A stretch of DNA of 25,899 bases from Lachnospiraceae bacterium UBA7481 (GTDB taxonomy: Bacteria; Bacillota; Clostridia; Lachnospirales; Lachnospiraceae), in the NCBI GenBank assembly GCA_002478505.1, contig DLOP01000010.1, positions 1 to 25,899 of the forward strand, read 5' to 3'. A model generated the notes under the pieces. The model saw only the letters and a list, made by a program, of their open reading frames with translations, had not been told where the DNA came from and searched no databases. A program made the translations under genes and the position numbers. Shown here in pieces: positions 8,245 through 16,375 of this stretch. The number at the start of each line of letters is the position of its first letter. Positions within the stretch are counted from its first letter, which is position 1.

Positions 8245-10503
8245 CTAATTATAAAATACTTTTTTGATTGCGCTGACAGCCAGCCGGTACTCATCAAGAA
8301 AGGAGTCGTGGTTTGCCCGGATAAGATCCCAGTCTTCTTCTCGTGCAGCATTCTCCAAGACAAGCGCCTGAGCTGCCAAATCAGAAAATCCCACGCTTAA
8401 GGACGCGCTTTTGATGCCATGGACACAGACACGGTAATCATACGCTTTTTTCTGTTCCAAGTACTCGTTTAGATGATCCGTTTCCGGATTCTCTGCATAG
8501 GTTTGAAGGAAATCGATATACACTTCATAATCGTCAGCGCAAACCGTGAGTCCTTTTGACACATCCACTTTGGGATAGAGTTCGATCAATTCCGTCAGGG
8601 CTTTAGGGCGCTCCGTCTCACTGACGGTTTCTGTTCCGGAAGCTTCCGTCCGACATTTTTCTTTGGGCAGATATTTCTGAAGTATATTTTCCAGCTTGTC
8701 GCCATTCACCGGTTTGGAGAGATAATCGGTAAATCCTGCCTCCAAAAACTGTTCCCGGACCCCGGTAACGGCGTTTGCGGTCAGCATGATGACCGGAGTA
8801 TTCTTATTCAGGGAATTTTCCAGGTTCCTCATTTCTGCAAATGTAGCCATGCCGTCCATTTCCGGCATCATATGATCCATGAAGATCAGGTCGTAAGCGA
8901 TCTGCTGAACCATCCCAAGGCACCGTTTGCCGCTGATAGCGGTGTCTACTGTGATCTTGGTTTTTTTCAGCAGATTGACAATGACTTTCAGGTTGAGCGC
9001 CACGTCATCTACTACCAGGATCCTTGCGTCCGGCGCCTCAAAGCTCTGATGATAAGTCCCACCCTTATCCGCCATAGACATATATTTTTGCTGAAAATCA
9101 CCCATCGGCTCAGGATCCACTACCTGCTGCGGAACCGTGAGTGTAACGGATGTGCCCACGCCGTATACGCTCTGCAGATCAAGGGTACCATGCATCAGAT
9201 CGGTCAGACGCTTGGCAAGGGACAATCCCAGACCGGTGCCTTCAATATTCCGGTTTTTCTCCATATCAAAACGGGCAAACTGTGTAAAGAGTTTATCCAT
9301 ATCTTCTTTGCGGATGCCGATCCCTGTGTCCTTGACGGTAACTACCAGCATCATCTGTCCGTCTTGATCGCATTGATCAAAGGAGAGCGTGATACTCCCT
9401 TTTTCCGTATATTTGGCGGCGTTGGAGAGCAGGTTGGTAACCACCTGACGTAGACGGCTCTCGTCTCCCTTCAGCTTGGAGGGAAGCTGCGGATCGCAGG
9501 AAACCGTAAGCTCCAGTCCCTTTTTCTCAGCCTTCTCCGCGACCATGATATAGCAGTCGTGGATAAAGGAGGATAGATCATAAATATTTTCCGTGATCTC
9601 CAGCTTTCCGGATTCGATCTTGGAAATATCAAGCACATCGTTGACAAGATACAGCAATGAGCTTCCGGCGGAATAGATGCTTTGCGCGTATTCCTTGATC
9701 TGCTCGCTGTCGGCCTCCCGCAGGATCATTTCGTTCATGCCCAAAATGGCGTTGATGGGCGTGCGTATCTCATGAGACATATTTGCCAGAAAAATGCTTT
9801 TTGCCTCGCTGGCCGCCTCTGCCTTGCGCTGTTCCTTTTTAATGTCTGTGGCAAAATGGATCAGCTTTTGCTTCTGCCCGTTCGTCATTTTTATGACGGT
9901 CTGCGCGACTTCCCCCAGAGTAAGCAGGATACAAAAGGCAATCAGCGCCTGAGGAAAGACAAACAGGCGGTCTTCCGCGCTTGACATCCCTATAAATTGT
10001 CTAATCGATGCAATCAAAACGCCGCCCAGACTGATACCTGTCACGATCCGGCTCAGCTTTTGACTGCTGTATACTGCAGTCATACAGATTGGAATGCAGA
10101 AGATCCCCAGCGTAATGAAGAAAATCTGGGGAATCATGCTGACAACAAGATTCAGCAGCAGCATGGCAAAAACAGGGATAACATTCTGGCGCATATCCGT
10201 TTCCGGCAGACGCCTTCTGAGCGTAGCCGCCGCCAACAGGATCATTACATTCAGCACGGAGGGAAGGACCATATGCAGGAGGACATAGTTCTTCACGGAA
10301 GTGTTGAGCAGCGCCTCCCATTCCCAAAAGGCAAAGAAAGTACAAGCCAGCAGAAAGTTGATGATCACAAAAATGCAGTCCAAGCGAAAGAAGAGACGGT
10401 TCCATTTTGGAAAATCCGGCATGATTGCGCGCATGATCTCGGGCATTTGACCATCTTGCGGCATCGGCATTTCTGATTTTGGCAATTCATTTTTTCGATT
10501 CAT
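8245..10503 (-). CDS. Hybrid sensor histidine kinase with receiver and Hpt domains
   Basis: The protein is 752 residues from ATG 10503, chosen because AGAGGAG sits 8 bases upstream; the frame is open to 10548. Numbered from that longer frame, about six membrane helices fill residues 52-215. A dimerisation/phosphoacceptor domain follows with NMSHEIRTP (His259). The ATPase domain has LLSNAAKYTEKG, DTGIGI and GTGLGLSLAKRL. The receiver domain has VVDD, phosphoacceptor Asp558 in FMDHMMPEMDG and Lys612. A C-terminal Hpt domain carries VHGIKSASLS (His710). This is a complete His-Asp-His relay that needs a separate final response regulator, which is not in the window. It is the first gene of an operon with the GGDEF and EAL genes, so the cyclic di-GMP enzymes are probably made together with it. 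The ligand is unknown. Confidence 0.95.
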   Translation of the reverse strand: MNRKNELPKSEMPMPQDGQMPEIMRAIMPDFPKWNRLFFRLDCIFVIINFLLACTFFAFWEWEALLNTSVKNYVLLHMVLPSVLNVMILLAAATLRRRLPETDMRQNVIPVFAMLLLNLVVSMIPQIFFITLGIFCIPICMTAVYSSQKLSRIVTGISLGGVLIASIRQFIGMSSAEDRLFVFPQALIAFCILLTLGEVAQTVIKMTNGQKQKLIHFATDIKKEQRKAEAASEAKSIFLANMSHEIRTPINAILGMNEMILREADSEQIKEYAQSIYSAGSSLLYLVNDVLDISKIESGKLEITENIYDLSSFIHDCYIMVAEKAEKKGLELTVSCDPQLPSKLKGDESRLRQVVTNLLSNAAKYTEKGSITLSFDQCDQDGQMMLVVTVKDTGIGIRKEDMDKLFTQFARFDMEKNRNIEGTGLGLSLAKRLTDLMHGTLDLQSVYGVGTSVTLTVPQQVVDPEPMGDFQQKYMSMADKGGTYHQSFEAPDARILVVDDVALNLKVIVNLLKKTKITVDTAISGKRCLGMVQQIAYDLIFMDHMMPEMDGMATFAEMRNLENSLNKNTPVIMLTANAVTGVREQFLEAGFTDYLSKPVNGDKLENILQKYLPKEKCRTEASGTETVSETERPKALTELIELYPKVDVSKGLTVCADDYEVYIDFLQTYAENPETDHLNEYLEQKKAYDYRVCVHGIKSASLSVGFSDLAAQALVLENAAREEDWDLIRANHDSFLDEYRLAVSAIKKVFYN

Positions 10504-10590
10504 GATCGATTCTCCTCTTATTTCTGTATTAACAGGGGTTGAATGCACCAGAGAGATGTTTCCGACTGATTCATTACCTTTATTTATTTT

Positions 10591-10618
10591 ACTATATCAG
10601 TTTTTTCCTTTTTTGCAA
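10591..10618 (-). promoter_or_regulatory. Candidate sigma-A promoter of the kinase/GGDEF/EAL operon
   Basis: Reading the minus strand, TTGCAA (10618-10613) and TATAGT (10596-10591) are separated by 16 bases. They lie about 90 bases upstream of the kinase start. This is a sequence match only. Confidence 0.5.
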
Positions 10619-10642
10619 ATCACAAAAATAAAAAAAACAAAA

Positions 10643-10671
10643 GTGAAAATCTTTGCAAAATGGTTTATAAT
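10643..10671 (+). promoter_or_regulatory. Candidate sigma-A promoter of the HD-GYP gene
   Basis: GTGAAA (10643-10648) and a perfect TATAAT (10666-10671) have a 17-base spacer. The site lies about 100 bases before the HD-GYP start and diverges from the kinase promoter. The -35 box matches consensus at four of six positions. Confidence 0.5.
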
Positions 10672-10768
10672 GTAGCCATCGTAAGAAAATGAAGCAGAGT
10701 GATCAAGTTGAAGAAATGTTTGTGCAGGGCGCGAGGACAGAAAGAGCGAAAGGGACGGTGTATAGTCT

Positions 10769-12091
10769 ATGGAAGCAGTAATACTGGAAATATTAGAAAC
10801 GGCGGCAATCGCAGTCAGCGGTTTCCTGATAAAAAAATATGTATTTTTAGAGCCGGATATGAAGGTAAAGAACCAGCGTATTTTTTATCTGGTCAGTTTT
10901 TTCCTGATTAGTATTGTATTTTTGATTTTTGGAAAAGATGCCGCATCAATGGCAGCGCTGTTTATGATCGGGTTGAATATTTGTTTTGGCAGAAAAAAAC
11001 ACAAGCTGCTGGGGTTGGTTTTAATGATACCGTTTCTTGGTATTATCAATGGGCTTATGATACCGATTCTGCTTGTGCCGCCGTATCTGCTTACAATGTC
11101 GGCGCAGGAAACTTCGGCTTATCAGTTTATCCTTTATGGGGTATTGTCTGTGCTGCTCATGATATTCTATGTGAGGGGCCGGAGCTGGCGCGGTTGGTTT
11201 CATGAGAATATGCAGCACAGGAGACTTCAAAAGTCGGAGAAATATCTGCTGTGGGTGGTAGGGATATTGATGCTGTTTTTTTCAAAACAAACGGCAATGC
11301 AGATTACATCAGGCGGTGGGAATGTGTGGTCGGCGGACAATATGTATGAGCGGGGATTGGCTTCATTTATCGGGATCAGCGGCATTTCCGCTTTTGTCAT
11401 GACGGTTACAATTATTGTGCTGATCATGCAGGGCAATATGCGTTCCTTTTACCACGAACGGGTTTCCCGTATGCAGTCCGGCATGATTACGTTTATGGCG
11501 GAAGTCGTGGAGAACAGGGACGACAATACGGGCGGACACATTAAGCGTACGGCGGAATATGTGGAGAGTATTGCAAAAGAGCTGAAAAAGCAGGGGGTAT
11601 ACAGTGATATTCTGGTTGACAGCTATCTTAGTGACATGGTGGTGGCAGCGCCGCTTCACGACATCGGGAAAATACATATACCGGACGCTGTCTTAAATAA
11701 GCCGGGAAAACTGACGGATGAAGAATTTGAGGTTATGAAAACGCATACCACCGTGGGAGAGGAACTGCTTACCCGTGCAAAGGAAGAACTTGGGGAATCG
11801 GAATATCTGAATACGGCGGTGGAGATGGCGGCGTATCATCATGAGTGGTGGAACGGCAAAGGCTATCCCTATGGCAGAAGCGGGGAAGAAATACCGCTTT
11901 GTGCAAGGATCATGGCGGTGGCGGATGTTTTTGACGCATTGATGTCCAAACGTTGTTATAAAAACGCTATGCCGCTTGAAAAGGCATATGCGATCATCAG
12001 GGAGGAATCCGGCACACATTTTGATCCGGCAGTTGTGGAGGCATTTTTTGCGGCGGGTGTTGGAAGAGGAAAATTTCATGGCAAAATTTGA
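10769..12091 (+). CDS. Membrane HD-GYP domain protein, predicted c-di-GMP phosphodiesterase
   Basis: This 440-residue protein has about seven or eight hydrophobic segments in residues 1-222, forming a membrane sensor of unknown ligand. An HD-GYP domain follows (about 240-430). Key motifs are HDIGK (His297, Asp298), a THTTVGEELL segment with His326, and HHEWWNGKGYP (His357-His358-Glu359 with Gly365-Tyr366-Pro367), then RIMAVADVFDALMSKRCYK. These are the metal ligands and GYP signature of enzymes that hydrolyse cyclic di-GMP to pGpG or GMP. The gene diverges from the kinase/GGDEF/EAL operon and precedes a chemoreceptor gene. The ribosome site before ATG 10769 is weak: AGGGACGG lies about 12 bases upstream. 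No terminator was seen after the stop. Confidence 0.9.
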   Translation: MEAVILEILETAAIAVSGFLIKKYVFLEPDMKVKNQRIFYLVSFFLISIVFLIFGKDAASMAALFMIGLNICFGRKKHKLLGLVLMIPFLGIINGLMIPILLVPPYLLTMSAQETSAYQFILYGVLSVLLMIFYVRGRSWRGWFHENMQHRRLQKSEKYLLWVVGILMLFFSKQTAMQITSGGGNVWSADNMYERGLASFIGISGISAFVMTVTIIVLIMQGNMRSFYHERVSRMQSGMITFMAEVVENRDDNTGGHIKRTAEYVESIAKELKKQGVYSDILVDSYLSDMVVAAPLHDIGKIHIPDAVLNKPGKLTDEEFEVMKTHTTVGEELLTRAKEELGESEYLNTAVEMAAYHHEWWNGKGYPYGRSGEEIPLCARIMAVADVFDALMSKRCYKNAMPLEKAYAIIREESGTHFDPAVVEAFFAAGVGRGKFHGKI

Positions 12092-12212
12092 AAAAGCATT
12101 GTCTTGTTGCTCTTACGATTATGATTGAGGAGTCTGATCCGGAAGAAAAGGAAATGATGATAAGTGTAATAATGGACTGCATAATGTAATGCCTTTGCGT
12201 ATTGGGAAAGCT

Positions 12213-12250
12213 GAAAAATTCTTGCTAGAAAGCCGGTATTATGTTAAAAT
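12213..12250 (+). promoter_or_regulatory. Overlapping sigma-28-like and sigma-A-like promoters of the chemoreceptor gene
   Basis: GAAA (12213-12216), 15 bases, then GCCGGTAT (12232-12239) resembles the flagellar sigma-28 consensus TAAA-N15-GCCGATAA. A sigma-A-type pair, TTGCTA (12222-12227) and TAAAAT (12245-12250) with 17 bases between, overlaps it. Either could drive the gene starting at 12327. Confidence 0.45.
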
Positions 12251-12326
12251 TATACATAAAGTATAAATGGTAGATTAGATACCAGAAGAGGAAAGCAGAA
12301 GAGGACTGCTTCAGGTAGGAGAGACT

Positions 12327-14366
12327 ATGTTTAAAAATCAAAAAATGGGATTAGTGATCGCGTCAATTGTTGCTGTTATTTCAGCACTGTCAATGGGAGT
12401 GGTATTTTATCTTTCCAATAGTAATATTACATCGATGCTCATCAATGATGTGGAAAATAATATGCATACATCGCTGGATGCCAAAACGAGGCTGATCAAT
12501 GAGTATATATTGAATGCGGAAAGCCAGCTCATATCTTTTTCAAAGCAACCGGATATCCTTGATTTTTTACATAATACGGACGATCAGGAAAAGAGAGAAG
12601 CGTTACAGGCATATAATTCCGAGTATTTTGCGGCACTCGAAGGCTGGGAGGGATTGTATGTGTGTAACTGGGAAACCGAGACGATGACCCATTCCAATAC
12701 GTCTGCGATAGGATTGGTGCTGCGTGAGGGTGATTCTCTCAAGCAGCTTCACGATAATCTGACAGCGGCAAAGGGCGGCATATTTAATACAGGTATCCTG
12801 AAGTCACCGGCATCAGGACAGCTTATTATATCCATGTATGTCCCGATTTATGAAGGGGATACACCTCTCGGCTTTGTCGGAGGCGCTATTCAGACGGACG
12901 GTCTTTCGCGGCAGTTGGATGCCGTTTCCACGTATGGCATTGAAAATACGACCTATTCGCTTATCAATGTGGGGAAGAAGCAGTATATTTTCGACGATAA
13001 CGCCGATTTGATCCTGACAGAGATTGAGGATGAAACCTTACTTGATGTCATTTCCATGATTGAAGGCGGGCAGGAAACCGGTCAGCTTACCTATGACGGG
13101 GATGATGGCGTGGAATATTTTTCCGTCTTTAAGTCGATTCCGGAGAGGGCGTGGGCGCTTGTGATCAGGAATGATAAGAACGAACTGTATCAGCCGGTAT
13201 ACAAGAGCAGTCTTGTCCTGGGTGTTGTCTGCGTACTTGCCTTTCTTTTGATTACGAGTATGTCATGGGTGATGATAACCGTCAATTTGAAACCGCTCAA
13301 TAAAGTGATCAGCAAGATTGAGAAGATCGAAACACTCGACTTGAGCGAGGATGATATGATAGAAGACTATATCGGGTACAAGAGTGAGGTCGGTAAGCTG
13401 GCTACGGCGGTAGATTCTCTTACGGTCACATTCCGCAAGATACTGAGTACATTGATTCAGTGTTCAGAATCTCTGGTGGGAAGTTCCGGAACGATACGAA
13501 CGGCTTCGAACGAACTGATGGAGAGCGCAGAGGATAATATGGCGACGACGGAGGAGCTGTCTGCCAGTATCATTAATACAAATTCTTCGATAGACGTGGT
13601 TACGGGCGAAGTTGAAAAAATCCATGATATCGTAGGAGATATTACGGATCGTGCGCAGCGTGGAAATGAGAAGAGTGAGGCATTGATTCAGACGGCAAAC
13701 GCTATGAGTAAAACGGTGGCGGATACGTTGGAGAACAATACGAAAAAAGTTGCGGAAACAAAGAGGAACATTGATGAGGCTATGAAGAATCTTCAGTCCC
13801 TCATGAAGATCAACGAGATGGCGACTCAGATTCTGGATATTACGAGTCAGACGAATCTGCTTTCACTGAATGCCTCCATTGAGGCAGCAAGGGCAGGAGA
13901 GGCAGGAAGAGGATTTGCAGTTGTTGCCGGAGAGATTGGAAGCTTGGCAGAGAATTCAGCCAATACGGCCAACCAGATTCAGGCAATCTGTAAGGATGCG
14001 AACAAGAGTATAGAAAGTGTTCAGGAGTGTTTTGAAGATATCATCGAGTTTATGGAAACAGATGTGTCCGGCAAGTTCCAGGAATTTGCAACTATGGTCG
14101 GTCAGTATGAAGATGTGGTGAACGATATCCGGGAAGTCATTCATAGTATCCATAATGAAACTTTTGTTTTTTCGGAGAGCGCTACGAATATCCGGGATCA
14201 GATCAATCAAGTCAAGATGGCATCCAATGATAACGAACAGGGAGTAAATGATATCGTTGTAAAGAATGACATGACGACACAGATTGCAGATTCCATTATT
14301 AAAATTGCAGATCAAAACCAGTTGAATGTGGCAGAGATCAAAGACATAGTGGATATGTTTAAATAG
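12327..14366 (+). CDS. Methyl-accepting chemotaxis protein with extracellular dCache-like sensor
   Basis: This 679-residue chemoreceptor probably feeds the CheA/CheW array that steers flagella. Membrane helices lie at about 8-30 and 294-318. Between them is a large extracellular region (about 31-290) with the N-terminal long helix and paired folds expected of a dCache domain (VYPIYEG-like VPIYEGDTPLGFVGG). A HAMP-like segment follows (LKPLNKVISKIEKIETLDLS, about 322-341). The cytoplasmic signalling hairpin tip is clear: QTNLLSLNASIEAARAGEAG and RGFAVVAGEIGSLAENSA (about 508-545). No C-terminal CheR-binding pentapeptide is visible. The start at 12327 follows GGTAGGAGAG. It stands as a single gene between its own promoter and a terminator. 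The ligand cannot be predicted. A link to the neighbouring cyclic di-GMP genes is inferred from position. Confidence 0.93.
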   Translation: MFKNQKMGLVIASIVAVISALSMGVVFYLSNSNITSMLINDVENNMHTSLDAKTRLINEYILNAESQLISFSKQPDILDFLHNTDDQEKREALQAYNSEYFAALEGWEGLYVCNWETETMTHSNTSAIGLVLREGDSLKQLHDNLTAAKGGIFNTGILKSPASGQLIISMYVPIYEGDTPLGFVGGAIQTDGLSRQLDAVSTYGIENTTYSLINVGKKQYIFDDNADLILTEIEDETLLDVISMIEGGQETGQLTYDGDDGVEYFSVFKSIPERAWALVIRNDKNELYQPVYKSSLVLGVVCVLAFLLITSMSWVMITVNLKPLNKVISKIEKIETLDLSEDDMIEDYIGYKSEVGKLATAVDSLTVTFRKILSTLIQCSESLVGSSGTIRTASNELMESAEDNMATTEELSASIINTNSSIDVVTGEVEKIHDIVGDITDRAQRGNEKSEALIQTANAMSKTVADTLENNTKKVAETKRNIDEAMKNLQSLMKINEMATQILDITSQTNLLSLNASIEAARAGEAGRGFAVVAGEIGSLAENSANTANQIQAICKDANKSIESVQECFEDIIEFMETDVSGKFQEFATMVGQYEDVVNDIREVIHSIHNETFVFSESATNIRDQINQVKMASNDNEQGVNDIVVKNDMTTQIADSIIKIADQNQLNVAEIKDIVDMFK

Positions 14367-14396
14367 GAATAGTTTTCGCTCAGTATGGCAATCTGA

Positions 14397-14431
14397 AGGG
14401 AGCCCGGAATATGGACTCCCTTATTTTTTTT
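14397..14431 (+). terminator. Terminator after the chemoreceptor gene
   Basis: AAGGAG (14397-14402) pairs with CTCCCTT (14416-14422, one bulge), with GCC/GGA partial pairing inside. A run of T follows (14423-14431). It lies 30 bases after the stop. Confidence 0.75.
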
Positions 14432-14500
14432 CGTTCAGAAATAGACAAAAAAAAGAAGTGCGATTTTTACCTACGTTTTAAATTAATTTTTTATTTTATA

Positions 14501-14529
14501 GTGTCATAATATTAGAATTGTGGTATAAT
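14501..14529 (+). promoter_or_regulatory. Candidate sigma-A promoter of the Xre/ImmA/PIN operon
   Basis: GTGTCA (14501-14506) and TATAAT (14524-14529) have a 17-base spacer. The expected transcript start near 14536 means that translation begins at ATG 14569, not at the upstream ATG 14518, which overlaps the promoter. Confidence 0.6.
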
Positions 14530-14568
14530 AATAAAAAAATGGAAGATAAAAGGGTAGGAGGTGTGCTT

Positions 14569-14913
14569 ATGCAATATATCGGTAGTGTGCTCCAGGATAG
14601 AATGAATTTGTTAGGCATTAACATTTCTACTTTATCTGAAATAACTTTTATAGATGAAGAATCTATCAGTAATATCATAAGCGATAAATCTTCTTATGAA
14701 GAAATAGACGAGTTTGATTTGTTGTTGATTTGTAGTGCCCTTCATTGTGATCCCCAATATTTTATTGATGGTGATGTTAGAAGTTGTGATTTGCTAATTT
14801 CTACAATGAACAGAGGAAAAGATTCTGTAAAATCTAGAAATGTAAAGGCTAAAATTCAAGATTTTATGAATGATTTTGCTTTTGTAAATGAGGTATTGTT
14901 GGAAGAGGCATAA
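14569..14913 (+). CDS. Small Xre-like protein, probable regulator/antitoxin
   Basis: This 114-residue protein has an N-terminal helical segment that reads like a divergent helix-turn-helix (LQDRMNLLGINISTLSEITF, then EESISNIISDKSSYEEID) followed by LLLICSALHCDPQYF, a typical XRE-type ending. The C-terminus is a charged helix (KAKIQDFMNDFAFVNEVLLEEA). ATG 14569 is favoured over 14518 because GTAGGAGGTG lies just before it and the promoter -10 box lies upstream of it. It is followed after 24 bases by an ImmA/IrrE protease gene. In known ImmR/ImmA and DdrO/IrrE pairs the protease cleaves the adjacent XRE regulator, and the same relation is a reasonable inference here. The exact DNA target is unknown. 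Confidence 0.7.
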   Translation: MQYIGSVLQDRMNLLGINISTLSEITFIDEESISNIISDKSSYEEIDEFDLLLICSALHCDPQYFIDGDVRSCDLLISTMNRGKDSVKSRNVKAKIQDFMNDFAFVNEVLLEEA

Positions 14914-14937
14914 TTTTTAGAGAAAAGAGGTATTCTT

Positions 14938-15696
14938 TTGACAAGAAATATTCTTGAGGCAGTTAATAAAGCTAGGGAACTCTTTGAAATAAAAGGCTTT
15001 CCTGGCGATTTTTTTTCACGATTGGAAGAAGTCGATTATACCGATAAATACAATTTGATTCTGTTTAAGGAAGACATTGATAAGCTTTCTGGATTTATTG
15101 GATATGGTTCAAATGGCATGACTGTCATTTGTGTTAATTATAAAAGACCACTGGGGCGTCAGAATTTTACGCTTGCCCATGAAATAGGGCATTGGTTTCT
15201 TCATAAAGGTAAAAGTATTTCTGATGATGACAGTGTGCTTGGATATTCATCTGACAGCATGGAACAAGAAGCAAATGAATTTGCTGGAGAATTGTTGTAT
15301 CCTGAAGAGTATTTAGTAAAAGACTATTATGTGGCAATTCAACAGGATTTATTTATTGATATAAACAGGGAAAAATTAGGAAAATATGTGAACGAATTGT
15401 GTCACCAATATTGTTTGAGCTTTGAAATGGTATTGCGTAGAATATTATATAAGAATAGGCAAGGAAAGCAATATGGCACAGTCAGAAAAGAAATTGAAAA
15501 GGCTTTAGGTGCAAAAATTGCAGAAAGATTTGACGGAGATTTTTATATCCCAAATGAAACTTTACCACAATACCAGAAACTTATGAAGCCTTATGTAGAA
15601 TTGCAAAAAAAAGTGGATTATCTTATAGATAACGGAAAAATAGGAAAAGCTACTGGAGAATCCATAAAATTAAGAAATGGAGTGAAGATAGACTGA
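14938..15696 (+). CDS. ImmA/IrrE family metallopeptidase
   Basis: This 252-residue protein carries the zinc protease motif LAHEIGHWF (His81, Glu82, His85) and the downstream helix MEQEANEFAGELLYP with the third ligand Glu111, the pattern of ImmA/IrrE (COG2856) enzymes. These cleave XRE-type repressors in response to a signal such as DNA damage. Translation appears to start at a TTG at 14938, preceded by AAGAGG at 6 bases. No ATG fits the conserved N-terminal helix. The C-terminal part (about 130-252) is a helical region without a recognised domain. The stop overlaps the ATG of the PIN gene (TGATG), so protease and PIN protein are translated together. Confidence 0.88.
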   Translation: MTRNILEAVNKARELFEIKGFPGDFFSRLEEVDYTDKYNLILFKEDIDKLSGFIGYGSNGMTVICVNYKRPLGRQNFTLAHEIGHWFLHKGKSISDDDSVLGYSSDSMEQEANEFAGELLYPEEYLVKDYYVAIQQDLFIDINREKLGKYVNELCHQYCLSFEMVLRRILYKNRQGKQYGTVRKEIEKALGAKIAERFDGDFYIPNETLPQYQKLMKPYVELQKKVDYLIDNGKIGKATGESIKLRNGVKID

Positions 15697-16274
15697 TGTA
15701 TTATTTAGTAGATACAAATGTTTTTCTTCATTCTATTTGTGATGAGATTTATAGAGTTGCAGATTTGTGTAAGAAAAACGAAACAGATATAACAGTTACA
15801 GAAACAATTCTTAATGAGTTAGAACCGGGATATTACCTTGAAATTGAAGATGATACGGCAAAAGATGTGTATAATTCTGTATATAATCTTACATATGGAG
15901 CAATGGGTGTAAAAAGAATCCGTTTGGTAAAATTGGATGATATACCAGGAGCAAAAGAGGAATTAAAAAGGATACGAAAGAAATTCTATAGTTGGATGAG
16001 TGATGCTAATTACATAAAGTTTCTTATATCGCAAGGTAAAATTACTGTAGATGATATAAAAAAGAAAAACTTTAGGAATAAAGACTTAGGGGAATGTGAA
16101 TTGATCGCCATAGCCAAAACAACAGAGAATGAATATCAAATTGTAACAAATGATAAAGGGAAAGTATTCCTTCATCCGGAACAGAATCTTTTTGATGATT
16201 ATGCATCTAATATAGGATTAGTTGTTTTGAGCGGTAAAGAGTGGTTGAAAAAAATAGGTTATAAATCTGAATAA
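15696..16274 (+). CDS. PIN-domain protein, probable RNase toxin
   Basis: This 192-residue protein begins MYYLVDTNVFLH, the first strand of a PIN ribonuclease with Asp6. It continues with acidic residues at the expected places: Glu41 in ILNELEPG, Asp130/Glu133 in KDLGECELIAIA and Asp153 in VTNDKG. These form the PIN metal site that cuts RNA in VapC-type toxins. It is longer than VapC (about 130 residues) and resembles the larger PIN proteins found beside XRE and ImmA/IrrE genes. The ATG overlaps the stop of the protease gene by one base. No VapB-type antitoxin is present, so the Xre-like protein at 14569, or the protease, may be the control element. That is an inference from gene order. Confidence 0.82.
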   Translation: MYYLVDTNVFLHSICDEIYRVADLCKKNETDITVTETILNELEPGYYLEIEDDTAKDVYNSVYNLTYGAMGVKRIRLVKLDDIPGAKEELKRIRKKFYSWMSDANYIKFLISQGKITVDDIKKKNFRNKDLGECELIAIAKTTENEYQIVTNDKGKVFLHPEQNLFDDYASNIGLVVLSGKEWLKKIGYKSE

Positions 16275-16294
16275 GCGTGGTCGTTTTATAGGGC

Positions 16295-16334
16295 TACAAT
16301 TTATAAATTGTATCAATGCAGCCTTTCCTACAAT
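16295..16334. promoter_or_regulatory. Perfect palindrome and weak -10 box before mcrB
   Basis: TACAATTTATAAATTGTA (16295-16312) is a perfect 18-base palindrome in the gap between the PIN and mcrB genes. A TACAAT box (16329-16334) has only poor -35 matches inside the palindrome. A second short dyad, ATTGAA-GG-TTCAAT, lies at 16344-16357. The palindrome could be an operator for mcrBC or for the upstream operon. Confidence 0.4.
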
Positions 16335-16375
16335 ATCAGTTCGATTGAAGGTTCAATACAAGGGAGGACAACAGT

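Noticed and set aside
8872..10476. Several plus-strand frames opposite the hybrid kinase gene
   Set aside because: They are mirror frames of a well-supported kinase gene and contain no domain signatures.
10549..10768. c-di-GMP riboswitch in front of the HD-GYP gene
   Set aside because: The region is A/T-rich promoter DNA; no GEMM-like conserved core or tetraloop-receptor pattern was seen.
12078..12189. Small frames after the HD-GYP gene (MAKFEKALSCC..., then LTIMIEESDPEEKEMM in the next frame)
   Set aside because: Could be a frameshifted small gene, since a GGAAGAGG site precedes ATG 12078, but the two pieces are too short to support a call.
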